DNA from: an uncultured Bacilli bacterium
Lineage (GTDB): Bacteria > Bacillota_I > Bacilli_A > RF39 > UBA660
Reading direction: 5' to 3'
Length of the DNA: 47,710 nt
NCBI GenBank assembly: GCA_944358705.1
Contig: CALVRR010000012.1
Location: 1-47,710, forward strand
In this document: positions 41,410 to 47,710 of the stretch, in pieces
How positions within the stretch are numbered: the stretch's first letter is position 1
Layout of the letters: each line of letters begins with the position of its first letter
Program-made: the position numbers and the translations under genes
The notes under the pieces: model-generated
Databases searched by the model: none
What the model saw: the letters and a program-made list of their open reading frames with translations, nothing else
Told to the model about the DNA's origin: nothing

Positions 41410-42537
41410 ATGAATTCAGAAGAATTAGAAATATTAGAAGAATCTACCAATCAAGATATTTTTATGAACAATATGAATGCCATTCTATCGGTAAAAACTG
41501 ATTATGAAAAAAGAGAATATGATTATGAATGGATTGATATCATTGATGAGACCCTTCCTTATATTGATAATATTTTAAGAAATCCCAAAAGATTTATTAT
41601 TAACGAAGAAGAAGTAGTACAAGTAGAAAAATCAAAAAAAGTAACCGTAGAAAGTATTATCCATTTAACTCAACATACCAACTACATCCAAAAAATAGAA
41701 GACAATGGAGATGTCAAACCATCCAAAATATTAAACATCAATAAAGAAGAAAGTCTAGATACTTATGAAAATAGATTTATTTATACTTTGATTAATAATA
41801 CGAGAACTTTTTTTGAAAAAAGAAAAAGTGAAACTGGAGAATTTTCTTTTTTTAGAGATAAGAAGAATTTAAAGTATGAAGCAAATACCATAATTAACAG
41901 TGAAGAAATAGAAATTTCTTTAGATATTTCCTCAAGAAATGAAGCAAAACTAAATTCCAAAGATACTTCATCCGAAGAATCCATAGCCGATAGATTAAAA
42001 AGAATTAAAATTCAATTGGATGGGTTCATGGGATCGGAATTAATGCAGACATTATCCAAACAACACGTATCCCCAGTTCGTTCTCCCATTCGAAAAACAA
42101 ACGTAATCTTAAAAAATCCAAACTTCCAAAAAGCAGAAGCTCTATGGAACTATATTCAAATGTATGAAGAAAAAGATACGAATGAAAAAGAAAAAAAAGA
42201 TTATTATGACGAAAGTAATTTAAAAAAACAATATACTCAGGCTTTTCTAACGTTATATTTAGCAAACAAAGCCCTAGATCATGAAGGAGAAAAGGTAACC
42301 GCAGAAAATTTACTATCTCAGACAATGAATCGTCTAATTGAAAACATTCTAGATAGTAATGATGATATAACAGAAAAAGAAATAAAAGAGTTGTTTGAAA
42401 AACAACTAAAATTAATCAAAGAAGCAAACGAAGAAAAGAAAAGAAAAATCAAAAAACTATTATTAGATAAACTAGAAGAAGAACAAAAAAAATATAAGAA
42501 AGAATGGAGTATATTAGAGGGGACGATAATATGTTAA
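41410..42537 (+). CDS. DUF2357 protein, McrC-like partner without nuclease
   Basis: 375 residues, cytosolic. The block ESLDTYENRFIYTLINNT near residues 113-130 matches the [DE]xYEN[RK]F core of DUF2357/McrC proteins. VSPVRSPIRKTNVILKNPNF near 220 is the second typical segment. McrC has a C-terminal PD-(D/E)xK nuclease; here the C-terminus is helical and charged (EEKKRKIKKLLLDKLEEEQK), with no nuclease motif visible. The gene follows the McrB-like gene by 19 bases with ribosome site AAGGAGGAAGG, so the two form a pair. It overlaps the signal peptidase gene by 7 bases. It likely controls or links the AAA+ ring. Confidence 0.7.
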   Translation: MNSEELEILEESTNQDIFMNNMNAILSVKTDYEKREYDYEWIDIIDETLPYIDNILRNPKRFIINEEEVVQVEKSKKVTVESIIHLTQHTNYIQKIEDNGDVKPSKILNINKEESLDTYENRFIYTLINNTRTFFEKRKSETGEFSFFRDKKNLKYEANTIINSEEIEISLDISSRNEAKLNSKDTSSEESIADRLKRIKIQLDGFMGSELMQTLSKQHVSPVRSPIRKTNVILKNPNFQKAEALWNYIQMYEEKDTNEKEKKDYYDESNLKKQYTQAFLTLYLANKALDHEGEKVTAENLLSQTMNRLIENILDSNDDITEKEIKELFEKQLKLIKEANEEKKRKIKKLLLDKLEEEQKKYKKEWSILEGTIIC

Positions 42538-43121
42538 GAAAAATATTAGACAGTAAATATTTTCAGATTCCTTTTAAGATAGTAAAGTTTATTATTTTTC
42601 TAATTTTAATTGTATACTTAGCCTTTATTGTAATTCAAAGAATCTCTGGAAACCAAAGCATCTTTGGATATCGTATTTTCGCTGTTGCAACAGGAAGTAT
42701 GGTGCCAGATTATAATGTCAATGATGTCCTTGCCATTAAAGAAGTAGACCATGATGAATTACAAGTAGGGGATGATATAACATATTTAGGAGAGCGACAA
42801 GACGTAAATGGAAAAATCGTTACCCATAGAATTATAGATATAAAAACGATAGATGGAAAAAAAACATATATTACCAAGGGAATCAACAATATAACAGAAG
42901 ACCCATCCATCGAAGATGATCAAATTTATGGAAAGGTAATGGGAAAAATCCCGGTAGTTACAGAGATTAATCACATAATAAAAAACCAATACGGTTTCTT
43001 CTTCTTAATTTTTATTCCTCTAGTAACCGTTATATTTTTAGAAATTGCTGATACAGTAACAGAAATAAAACATGAAAAAAAGGATGTTGAAGAAAATGGA
43101 GAACCAGAAGAAATTATCTGA
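42531..43121 (+). CDS. SipW-type signal peptidase I
   Basis: 196 residues from ATG 42531, after GAGGGGACG; earlier in-frame starts lack a ribosome site. It is the usual SipW size: helix near residues 15-35, nucleophile region VATGSMVPDY (S56), VGDDITYLG, KIVTHRII (H99), ITKGINNITEDPSI, and a second helix near 155-175. Ser and His are both intact, so it should be active at the outer membrane face. It overlaps the DUF2357 gene by 7 bases and the next surface protein gene by up to 50 bases, so expression is tied to both. Its expected substrates are the TasA-like proteins of the locus. Confidence 0.88.
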   Translation: MLRKILDSKYFQIPFKIVKFIIFLILIVYLAFIVIQRISGNQSIFGYRIFAVATGSMVPDYNVNDVLAIKEVDHDELQVGDDITYLGERQDVNGKIVTHRIIDIKTIDGKKTYITKGINNITEDPSIEDDQIYGKVMGKIPVVTEINHIIKNQYGFFFLIFIPLVTVIFLEIADTVTEIKHEKKDVEENGEPEEII

Positions 43122-43848
43122 CAACTCACTAACAATAGAAAAAAAGAAAGCCAGAAAAAGGGTAGTTATTCGTAGTTTATTATTAATTGCCTTATTATTG
43201 GTAGTGAATACTTTTGCTTGGTTTACTTATATTTCTAGAGCTGGAGTAACGTTAAATGGAAGCGTTATAGACTGGGATATATCTTTCTTAAATGAAAATG
43301 GAGCTGTGAAAGATATACAAATAGACATCACAGATATGAAACCAGGAATGATACCCTTCGAATATAAAATACAAATTCAAAATAATAGTGACGTAGCGGC
43401 AAATATAAAATATGATATTAAATCAGTAAAATTACTAGGAACAGAATTACTCCAAGAAGGACAAGAAGATCAAATAGAAGAAAGTCTGAAAACAGAATAT
43501 CCATTTGTTTTAGAATTAATTACGGAAAAAGATGATATTGGAATAAATGAAATGATTAACTTTAAAACAACCCTAAATTGGGATTACCAAGCTAGTAATT
43601 ATTATAAACTTAATAATTTATATACTTATGATGCAGGGGTATATTACTATACAATTATAGATGACACCTACCAAGTAGATAATACAGTAACTGAAGAAAA
43701 CTTTAAAGAAAAAGTAGCAAGTGGACTTTATTTAGAAAAAGATGATGCAGATAGTTTCTTTGGGTATGCCTGTGGTAAATACGAAGAAGAAACGAAAAGT
43801 CCATGCCTACAAATGAAATTAGATTTAAATGTTACACAAGCAAACTAA
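43072..43848 (+). CDS. TasA/camelysin-like surface protein
   Basis: 258 residues if ATG 43072 is used; ATG 43084 or 43096 are possible, and none has a strong ribosome site, which fits translation coupled to the signal peptidase gene it overlaps. After a basic segment, a helix at residues 33-46 is followed by TFAWFTYISRAG (47-58), the canonical SipW-substrate pattern (compare TWAAF in Bacillus TasA). Then LNGSVIDWDISFL and IQNNSDVAANIKYDI resemble the TasA/CalY sandwich. A Cys pair near the C-terminus (YACGKYEEETKSPC) may form a disulfide. Being coupled to the active peptidase, it is the most likely direct substrate. Confidence 0.7.
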   Translation: MKKRMLKKMENQKKLSDNSLTIEKKKARKRVVIRSLLLIALLLVVNTFAWFTYISRAGVTLNGSVIDWDISFLNENGAVKDIQIDITDMKPGMIPFEYKIQIQNNSDVAANIKYDIKSVKLLGTELLQEGQEDQIEESLKTEYPFVLELITEKDDIGINEMINFKTTLNWDYQASNYYKLNNLYTYDAGVYYYTIIDDTYQVDNTVTEENFKEKVASGLYLEKDDADSFFGYACGKYEEETKSPCLQMKLDLNVTQAN

Positions 43849-43875
43849 AAGAAGGTTCAAACAAAACCTTCTTTT
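43847..43875. terminator. bidirectional terminator between converging surface protein genes
   Basis: Stem AAAAGAAGGTT / AACCTTCTTTT, loop CAAACAA. It overlaps both stop codons region and serves the plus-strand and minus-strand genes. Confidence 0.85.
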
Positions 43876-44473
43876 ATTCATTTAATTGAGAAAATTGTAA
43901 TGTAACTTTCATTAAAGCTGTACTTTGATCATTAATACCAACTTCAGTATCCGCTTGATTATCCATACTTCCATCCTCATCTTCCCATTTCAAATAAATA
44001 CGAAATATGTATTCATTGGTATTTCTAGGAATCTTTTGGACAATACCAGTATCAGGAGAATAGGTAAGACGGTTCTCCGTATCCGTAGGATTTACTTCGT
44101 AAGATAAAGTTTTTAAGTCAGAAACACTAGAATCTGGTGAAACTTCAGAGCGAATACTACATTCAAAAGGAACATCAACATCACTAGCATCAATAGTAAT
44201 TGTATAATATCCCTCAACTCCAGGAGCTATTACTCCAGCAGCACTATTTTCACTTTCTAAAAATGTTGGTTCAATGGTATTTGTAAGCGTCTTCTTATTC
44301 GCAATATCTTCTCCATTAACTTTAATATTCCAACTAGCAATATCACTTGAAACATTACCAGAAATCCCACGACGATACCTAGCATAAGAAGACTGAAATA
44401 AATAAATAAGGCAACAACCAACAATCACTACAAATAAGACAATAAATCGTAAATCTTTTTTCTTACTAGACAT
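43874..44473 (-). CDS. TasA/camelysin-like surface protein on the opposite strand
   Basis: 199 residues from ATG 44473, after AAGGTAGGTG; a GTG at 44485 is in frame. A helix at residues 9-26 leads into SSYARYRRGISG (28-39), the shared juxtamembrane motif. The body begins SDIASWNIKVNGEDI, near-identical in pattern to ADSEVADWKIKVNDTLI of the 36551 protein, and has GVIAPGVEGYYTITID like TISPGTSGTITVTVD there. So it is a paralog of that protein. It has its own promoter and opposite direction, so it may be expressed under other conditions. It closes the locus. Confidence 0.65.
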   Translation of the reverse strand: MSSKKKDLRFIVLFVVIVGCCLIYLFQSSYARYRRGISGNVSSDIASWNIKVNGEDIANKKTLTNTIEPTFLESENSAAGVIAPGVEGYYTITIDASDVDVPFECSIRSEVSPDSSVSDLKTLSYEVNPTDTENRLTYSPDTGIVQKIPRNTNEYIFRIYLKWEDEDGSMDNQADTEVGINDQSTALMKVTLQFSQLNE

Positions 44474-44499
44474 ATTATAAGACACCTACCTTATATTAA

Positions 44500-44508
44500 A
44501 TTTTACCA
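44500..44508 (-). promoter_or_regulatory. extended -10 promoter (TGGTAAAAT)
   Basis: Minus-strand TG-G-TAAAAT, 27 bases upstream of the minus-strand surface protein start. Confidence 0.45.
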
Positions 44509-44588
44509 TAAATAATTTTATTCGCAAATAGAACTATGTCAAAAATAAAAAACAAGTAGTAAAAATATTTACTAGAATAAATGAAATA

Positions 44589-44597
44589 TGGTATATT
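44589..44597 (+). promoter_or_regulatory. extended -10 promoter (TGGTATATT)
   Basis: TG-G-TATATT with TTTACT 18 bases upstream, 21 bases before the lipoprotein gene. Confidence 0.5.
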
Positions 44598-44617
44598 CAT
44601 AATAAAGGTGGGATACT

Positions 44618-45448
44618 ATGAAGAAAACAAAAAAAATATTAGGAATATTCTTACTAACACTGGTATTGACAGGTTGTAATGGAAATGTAACAAGAGAATT
44701 ACGACATGCAGGATTTTCACTATCTACCGAAGAATTTTCATGTTCTACGTTAATGCCTGAAAAAGAAAGTGAAGAACCAAAAGAGAAATTGATTTATAGC
44801 AATAGTTCCTTTGCCATTACAGAAAGTGGCAAATTATATGAACTATCATTATCACAACCATATAGTAATGATGAAAATTGTAAAGAAGTACCTTTTTCCA
44901 TTGATATTATTGCCTACATGGACGATAAAATTTTAAAAGGGGAAGATAATAAATTCTATTATGCTCCAGGTACCACAACAACAGCCCCTTTAACCGAAGT
45001 AACAGCAAACGATAGTAATTATCAGTTATATAAACTACTATTAGGAAACGCTACTGTAGAAAAAGTAATTACCGTAGATTCCAATGCAGGAATTTATTAT
45101 GTATTAGAAAATGATGGAACTGTATATCAATACAATATAACTAGAAAAGATTATAACGCACCATATACATTAACTTCAAAAGTACCAGTATATGCAAAAC
45201 AAGATTATGGGGAAATTATTGATTTTAATTATGCAGGAGAATCTACAACAACCTATATTAAAACCAAAGATGAAATTTATCGTATGCAAATGACCAATGA
45301 AAAAGAATGTACAAAATATGCAGACGTAGAATGTAAATACAAATTAAAAAAAGATGAAACTCTAACAAAATATTACAAAGATAAAATTATATATTATGGA
45401 CCAAATCTTTTAATCACTACCTATGGAAAAGAATTTACAATGAATTAA
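44618..45448 (+). CDS. lipoprotein, beta-propeller-like body
   Basis: 276 residues. A basic start and helix end in a lipobox LVLTGC, so Cys19 or 20 is expected to be lipidated and the protein held on the outer face of the membrane. The body alternates strands in a repeating way (SFAITESGKLYELSLSQP, IYYVLENDGTVYQYNITR, TTYIKTKDEIYRMQM), each reading like one 'display value' blade, which suggests a small propeller or repeat fold. Several Cys residues could pair. It is a single-gene unit with its own promoter and terminator just outside the surface locus. No catalytic motif. The role is unknown. Confidence 0.65.
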   Translation: MKKTKKILGIFLLTLVLTGCNGNVTRELRHAGFSLSTEEFSCSTLMPEKESEEPKEKLIYSNSSFAITESGKLYELSLSQPYSNDENCKEVPFSIDIIAYMDDKILKGEDNKFYYAPGTTTTAPLTEVTANDSNYQLYKLLLGNATVEKVITVDSNAGIYYVLENDGTVYQYNITRKDYNAPYTLTSKVPVYAKQDYGEIIDFNYAGESTTTYIKTKDEIYRMQMTNEKECTKYADVECKYKLKKDETLTKYYKDKIIYYGPNLLITTYGKEFTMN

Positions 45449-45456
45449 AATGGTCA

Positions 45457-45486
45457 AAAGGAAGTAATAAGAATTGCTTCTTTTTT
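45457..45486 (+). terminator. Rho-independent terminator
   Basis: Stem GAAGTAAT / ATTGCTTC (one G-T pair) with AAGA loop, followed by six T; the outer GTC/GAC bases can also pair. Confidence 0.75.
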
Positions 45487-45513
45487 GACTTACAAGAATT
45501 AAAATGATAAAAT
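45485..45513 (+). promoter_or_regulatory. sigma-A-type promoter
   Basis: TTGACT (5 of 6), 17-base spacer, TAAAAT (5 of 6) with extended TGA, before the methyltransferase gene. The leader is about 55 bases. Confidence 0.7.
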
Positions 45514-45574
45514 ATAGAACGAATTTAAGAAAAGGCACACGAAAATATAAGGAAATATAATAAGAGGTGATGAA

Positions 45575-46453
45575 ATGAAAACAGCAAAAAATTGGAAGGA
45601 CTACGAATTAATCGCAACATCTCGTGGACAAAAATTAGAACGTTGGAAAGATATTTATTTGTTAAGACCAGATCCACAAGTAATCTGGGATGAAGGGGAT
45701 CTATACGAAAAATATCATAGTTTAATTCATGCGGTTTATCATAGAAGCAATAAAGGTGGCGGAAATTGGGAAAACATAAAAAATACACCAGCATCCTGGG
45801 AAATAAAATATAAGGACTTGATTTTTAATATAAAACAAATGGGCTTTAAACATACCGGACTATTTCCAGAACAAGCAGTAAACTGGGATTTTATGATAGA
45901 CAAAATAAAAGGTCAAAAGAAAGAGATAAAAGTATTAAACTTATTTGCTTATACTGGAGGAGCAACCATAGCTTGTCTTTCAGCAGGAGCAGCTGTTACT
46001 CATGTAGATGCCTCTCGTGGTATGGTAGATTGGTGTAAAGAAAATGTAAAAGCCAATGGATTAGAACAAGCCAAAATACGTTATATTGTCGATGATGTTG
46101 TCAAGTTTGTAAAAAGAGAAATTAGACGTGGAAACAAATACGATGCCATCATCATGGATCCTCCAAGTTATGGAAGAGGTGCAAATAAAGAAATCTGGGA
46201 TATCGAAAAAAATCTATTTTATTTAGTAAGTCTTTGCACCGAGATATTAAGTGATCAACCCTTATTTTTCCTAATTAACTCCTATACCACGGGACTTTCT
46301 TCCACCGTATTAAAAAACATATTAACAATAACGGTAGATAAAAAGAAAAAAGGGGAAATTACCTGTGGAGAAATCGGATTAAATGGAACAAAAGATAACC
46401 TAGTGTTACCATGTGGTATCTATGGACGATGGGAGAGTACGGATGAAAATTAA
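45575..46453 (+). CDS. class I rRNA methyltransferase-like protein (RlmI/RlmK-like)
   Basis: 292 residues. The N-terminal 95 residues form a substrate part (RGQKLERWKDIYLLRPDPQV, then RSNKGGGNWENIKNTPASW). The SAM-binding motif I is LNLFAYTGGATIACLSAG near residues 121-138, followed by VTHVDASRGMVDWCKENVKA and the catalytic IIMDPPSYGRG near 190-200. This is the Methyltrans_SAM (COG1092-type) family, which methylates rRNA bases; the DPPSYG motif fits m5C/m2G-type chemistry. No PUA domain is present. The ribosome site GAGGTGATG is good. It overlaps the pseudouridine synthase gene by 11 bases, which supports an RNA-modification operon. Confidence 0.85.
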   Translation: MKTAKNWKDYELIATSRGQKLERWKDIYLLRPDPQVIWDEGDLYEKYHSLIHAVYHRSNKGGGNWENIKNTPASWEIKYKDLIFNIKQMGFKHTGLFPEQAVNWDFMIDKIKGQKKEIKVLNLFAYTGGATIACLSAGAAVTHVDASRGMVDWCKENVKANGLEQAKIRYIVDDVVKFVKREIRRGNKYDAIIMDPPSYGRGANKEIWDIEKNLFYLVSLCTEILSDQPLFFLINSYTTGLSSTVLKNILTITVDKKKKGEITCGEIGLNGTKDNLVLPCGIYGRWESTDEN

Positions 46454-47114
46454 TGTTTTATATGAAGATAATCATATAATCGTAGTAGAAAAACCAATCA
46501 ACCTATTAAGTCAAAGTGATAATACAAAAGATGAAGATTTATTAACTATAGTAAAAAAATATATAAAAGAAAAATATCAAAAACCGGGAAATGTATATAT
46601 AGGATTAGTACATCGTCTAGATAGGCCCGTAGGTGGAATTATGGTATTTGCCAAAACATCCAAAGCCGCGACAAGACTATCCAAACAAATACAAAATCAT
46701 CAAATGAAAAAAGAGTATTTAGCTATTGTAAATGGAATAATAAAAGAAAATCAAGGAACATATCAAGATAAAATAGAACGTCTAGCAAATGGAAATAGTA
46801 TTGTTAGTGAAAAAGGAAAAGAAGCACTTCTAGATTATGAAGTTTTAGCTAGAAATGAAAAAAGTCAAAAAACATTAGTAAGAATCCAATTAAAGACCGG
46901 AAGACATCATCAAATTAGAGTTCAATTTGCTAGTCATAATCATCCTTTATGTGGTGACCAACGCTACGGAAAACAAGACAAAACTCAAATAGCATTATAC
47001 GCCTACCAATTAGAATTTCTTCATCCGACGACAAAAAAGGTATTAAAATTTCAGATTTTACCACCAAAAATAGATCACTGGACAGAATTTACAGTGTCAA
47101 AGTATGTCCAATAA
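46443..47114 (+). CDS. RluA-family pseudouridine synthase
   Basis: 223 residues from ATG 46443, after GGGAGAGTACGG; an earlier in-frame ATG at 46413 lies within the preceding gene. The catalytic motif is VHRLDRPVGGIMVFAKTSKA, with D60 as the nucleophilic Asp of the RluA family. VLYEDNHIIVVEKP at the start and LKTGRHHQIRVQFASHNHPL near the end are also diagnostic. It converts uridines to pseudouridine in rRNA or tRNA. No S4 domain is present, so it resembles the shorter RluA/RluC/TruC-like proteins. It overlaps the methyltransferase gene by 11 bases. Confidence 0.92.
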   Translation: MKINVLYEDNHIIVVEKPINLLSQSDNTKDEDLLTIVKKYIKEKYQKPGNVYIGLVHRLDRPVGGIMVFAKTSKAATRLSKQIQNHQMKKEYLAIVNGIIKENQGTYQDKIERLANGNSIVSEKGKEALLDYEVLARNEKSQKTLVRIQLKTGRHHQIRVQFASHNHPLCGDQRYGKQDKTQIALYAYQLEFLHPTTKKVLKFQILPPKIDHWTEFTVSKYVQ

Positions 47115-47124
47115 ATAAAATGTT

Positions 47125-47153
47125 TGCAATTGCAAATATTTTTTGTTATCATA
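47125..47153 (+). promoter_or_regulatory. sigma-A-type promoter overlapping a palindrome
   Basis: TTGCAA, 17-base spacer, TATCAT with extended TGT. The -35 lies inside a 14-base palindrome TTTGCAATTGCAAA (47124-47137) that could be an operator, or a weak terminator for the preceding gene. Confidence 0.55.
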
Positions 47154-47186
47154 ATATTAGAATAAAAGTAGAGGGAGTCGATATAG

Positions 47187-47710
47187 ATGGATATGATTTT
47201 AGACTGGCTTTTAACAATACCAGGATTATTAATAACAGGAGGTATATTATTATTAATTATTGCTTTAATTATTTTAATTGCTACTTCCGGAAAGAAAAAG
47301 AAAGAAAAAGTAGAAGAGGCAAGTGTATCTACACCACAAGCAGATGCACAAGCTCCAACAGCCCAAGCAAATGTAACACCAAATAATGGAGTAGCTCCAG
47401 AGATGAATTCTCCTGCCATGAATAATGGAACAATTATGGATATTCCGGCTCCGGTATCTCCAACGCAAACACCTGATACAATGAATAATAATATGGGAAT
47501 GCCTATGGATATGCAAGGAGGAATGACATCTCCTGCAATGCCTACAACACCAATGGATACCAATATTCAAACTCCACCGATGGCAACTACTCCTGAAAAT
47601 GTAGTAACAACTCCAACGGTAGATCCGTTTGCTCCACAACCAGTGGCTCCAACAGTAGAGCCAATGTCTACGGAACAAAATGTGGCAGCAACACCAATGG
47701 TAGAACCTAT
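47187..47710 (+). CDS. membrane-anchored Pro/Thr/Met-rich protein, N-terminal part
   Basis: The frame opens at ATG 47187, nine bases after GAGGGAG, and is still open at the window end (174 codons seen). A hydrophobic helix lies near residues 6-33 (LLTIPGLLITGGILLLIIAL), followed by KKKKEK and then a low-complexity stretch of Pro, Thr, Met, Asn and Ala (for example NNNMGMPMDMQGGMTSPAMP). That stretch could be an extended cytosolic or surface linker, with orientation by the positive-inside rule pointing to the cytosol. No domain is recognised yet; the rest lies downstream. Confidence 0.7.
   Translation, partial: MDMILDWLLTIPGLLITGGILLLIIALIILIATSGKKKKEKVEEASVSTPQADAQAPTAQANVTPNNGVAPEMNSPAMNNGTIMDIPAPVSPTQTPDTMNNNMGMPMDMQGGMTSPAMPTTPMDTNIQTPPMATTPENVVTTPTVDPFAPQPVAPTVEPMSTEQNVAATPMVEP

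Noticed and set aside
39843-42537. A type IV McrBC restriction system
   Set aside because: The partner shows no PD-(D/E)xK nuclease motif, no DNA-binding N-terminal domain is seen on the AAA+ protein, and a membrane helix and surface-protein genes surround the pair.
47075-47678. Minus-strand open frames opposite the last gene
   Set aside because: They mirror the Pro/Thr/Met-rich coding frame; the plus-strand frame has promoter, ribosome site and a membrane helix.
1-47710. Mycoplasma-type code with TGA as Trp
   Set aside because: TGA ends spoVAC and the 34-codon gene at sensible places, and conserved Trp residues are TGG.

Overview
The window is AT-rich chromosomal DNA (roughly 30% GC by eye) from a low-GC Gram-positive bacterium of the Bacillota. 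It has strong AGGAGG-type ribosome sites, many TGnTATAAT promoters, a sporulation sigma-F type operon behind Spo0A boxes, a spoVAC-spoVAD-spoVAEb operon, scpA-scpB, a GH25 lysozyme and an LTA-synthase-type enzyme. TGA is used as a stop (for example at the ends of spoVAC and of the 34-codon gene), so this is not a mycoplasma code. A gut-type Bacilli lineage near the Erysipelotrichales/RF39 radiation would fit, but that placement is inference.

Layout. 1-4.3 kb: envelope and lipid genes (GH25 lysozyme end, LtaS/MdoB-like synthase with a small overlapping membrane protein, diacylglycerol-kinase-type lipid kinase, DUF2238-like membrane protein). 4.3-5.5 kb: Spo0A boxes, a SpoIIAA-like STAS protein and a SigF-like sigma factor, with no spoIIAB between them. 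5.5-8.5 kb: three zinc-ribbon membrane proteins. 8.5-10.3 kb: the SpoVA operon for Ca-dipicolinate movement. 10.3-13.3 kb: three unrecognised soluble proteins (two are paralogs) and a P-loop kinase-like protein. 13.3-17.1 kb: RNHCP protein, a PEP-synthase-like protein without a TIM barrel, scpA-scpB and tRNA-Leu(CAA). 17.1-22.4 kb: an accessory stretch with a methyltransferase, a DUF4272 protein, a J-like/transglutaminase-like protein and a histidine phosphatase.

22.5-44.5 kb is the most unusual part: a 22-kb surface-protein locus. It holds two SipW-type signal peptidases with Ser and His catalytic residues, one signal-peptidase paralog that has lost its catalytic serine, six TasA/camelysin-like membrane-emergent proteins with one shared juxtamembrane motif, a related protein without that motif, and a 2751-residue secreted beta-solenoid protein. 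It also holds a membrane-anchored McrB-like AAA+ NTPase with a DUF2357 partner and two or three unrecognised cytosolic proteins. I read it as an undescribed system for exporting, processing and perhaps assembling a surface fibre or matrix. The AAA+/DUF2357 pair probably does energy-dependent work on envelope proteins rather than DNA restriction.

44.6-47.7 kb returns to ordinary genes: a lipoprotein, an RlmI-like methyltransferase, an RluA-family pseudouridine synthase, and the start of a membrane-anchored Pro/Thr/Met-rich protein that runs out of the window. No gap longer than 300 bases lacks a feature.
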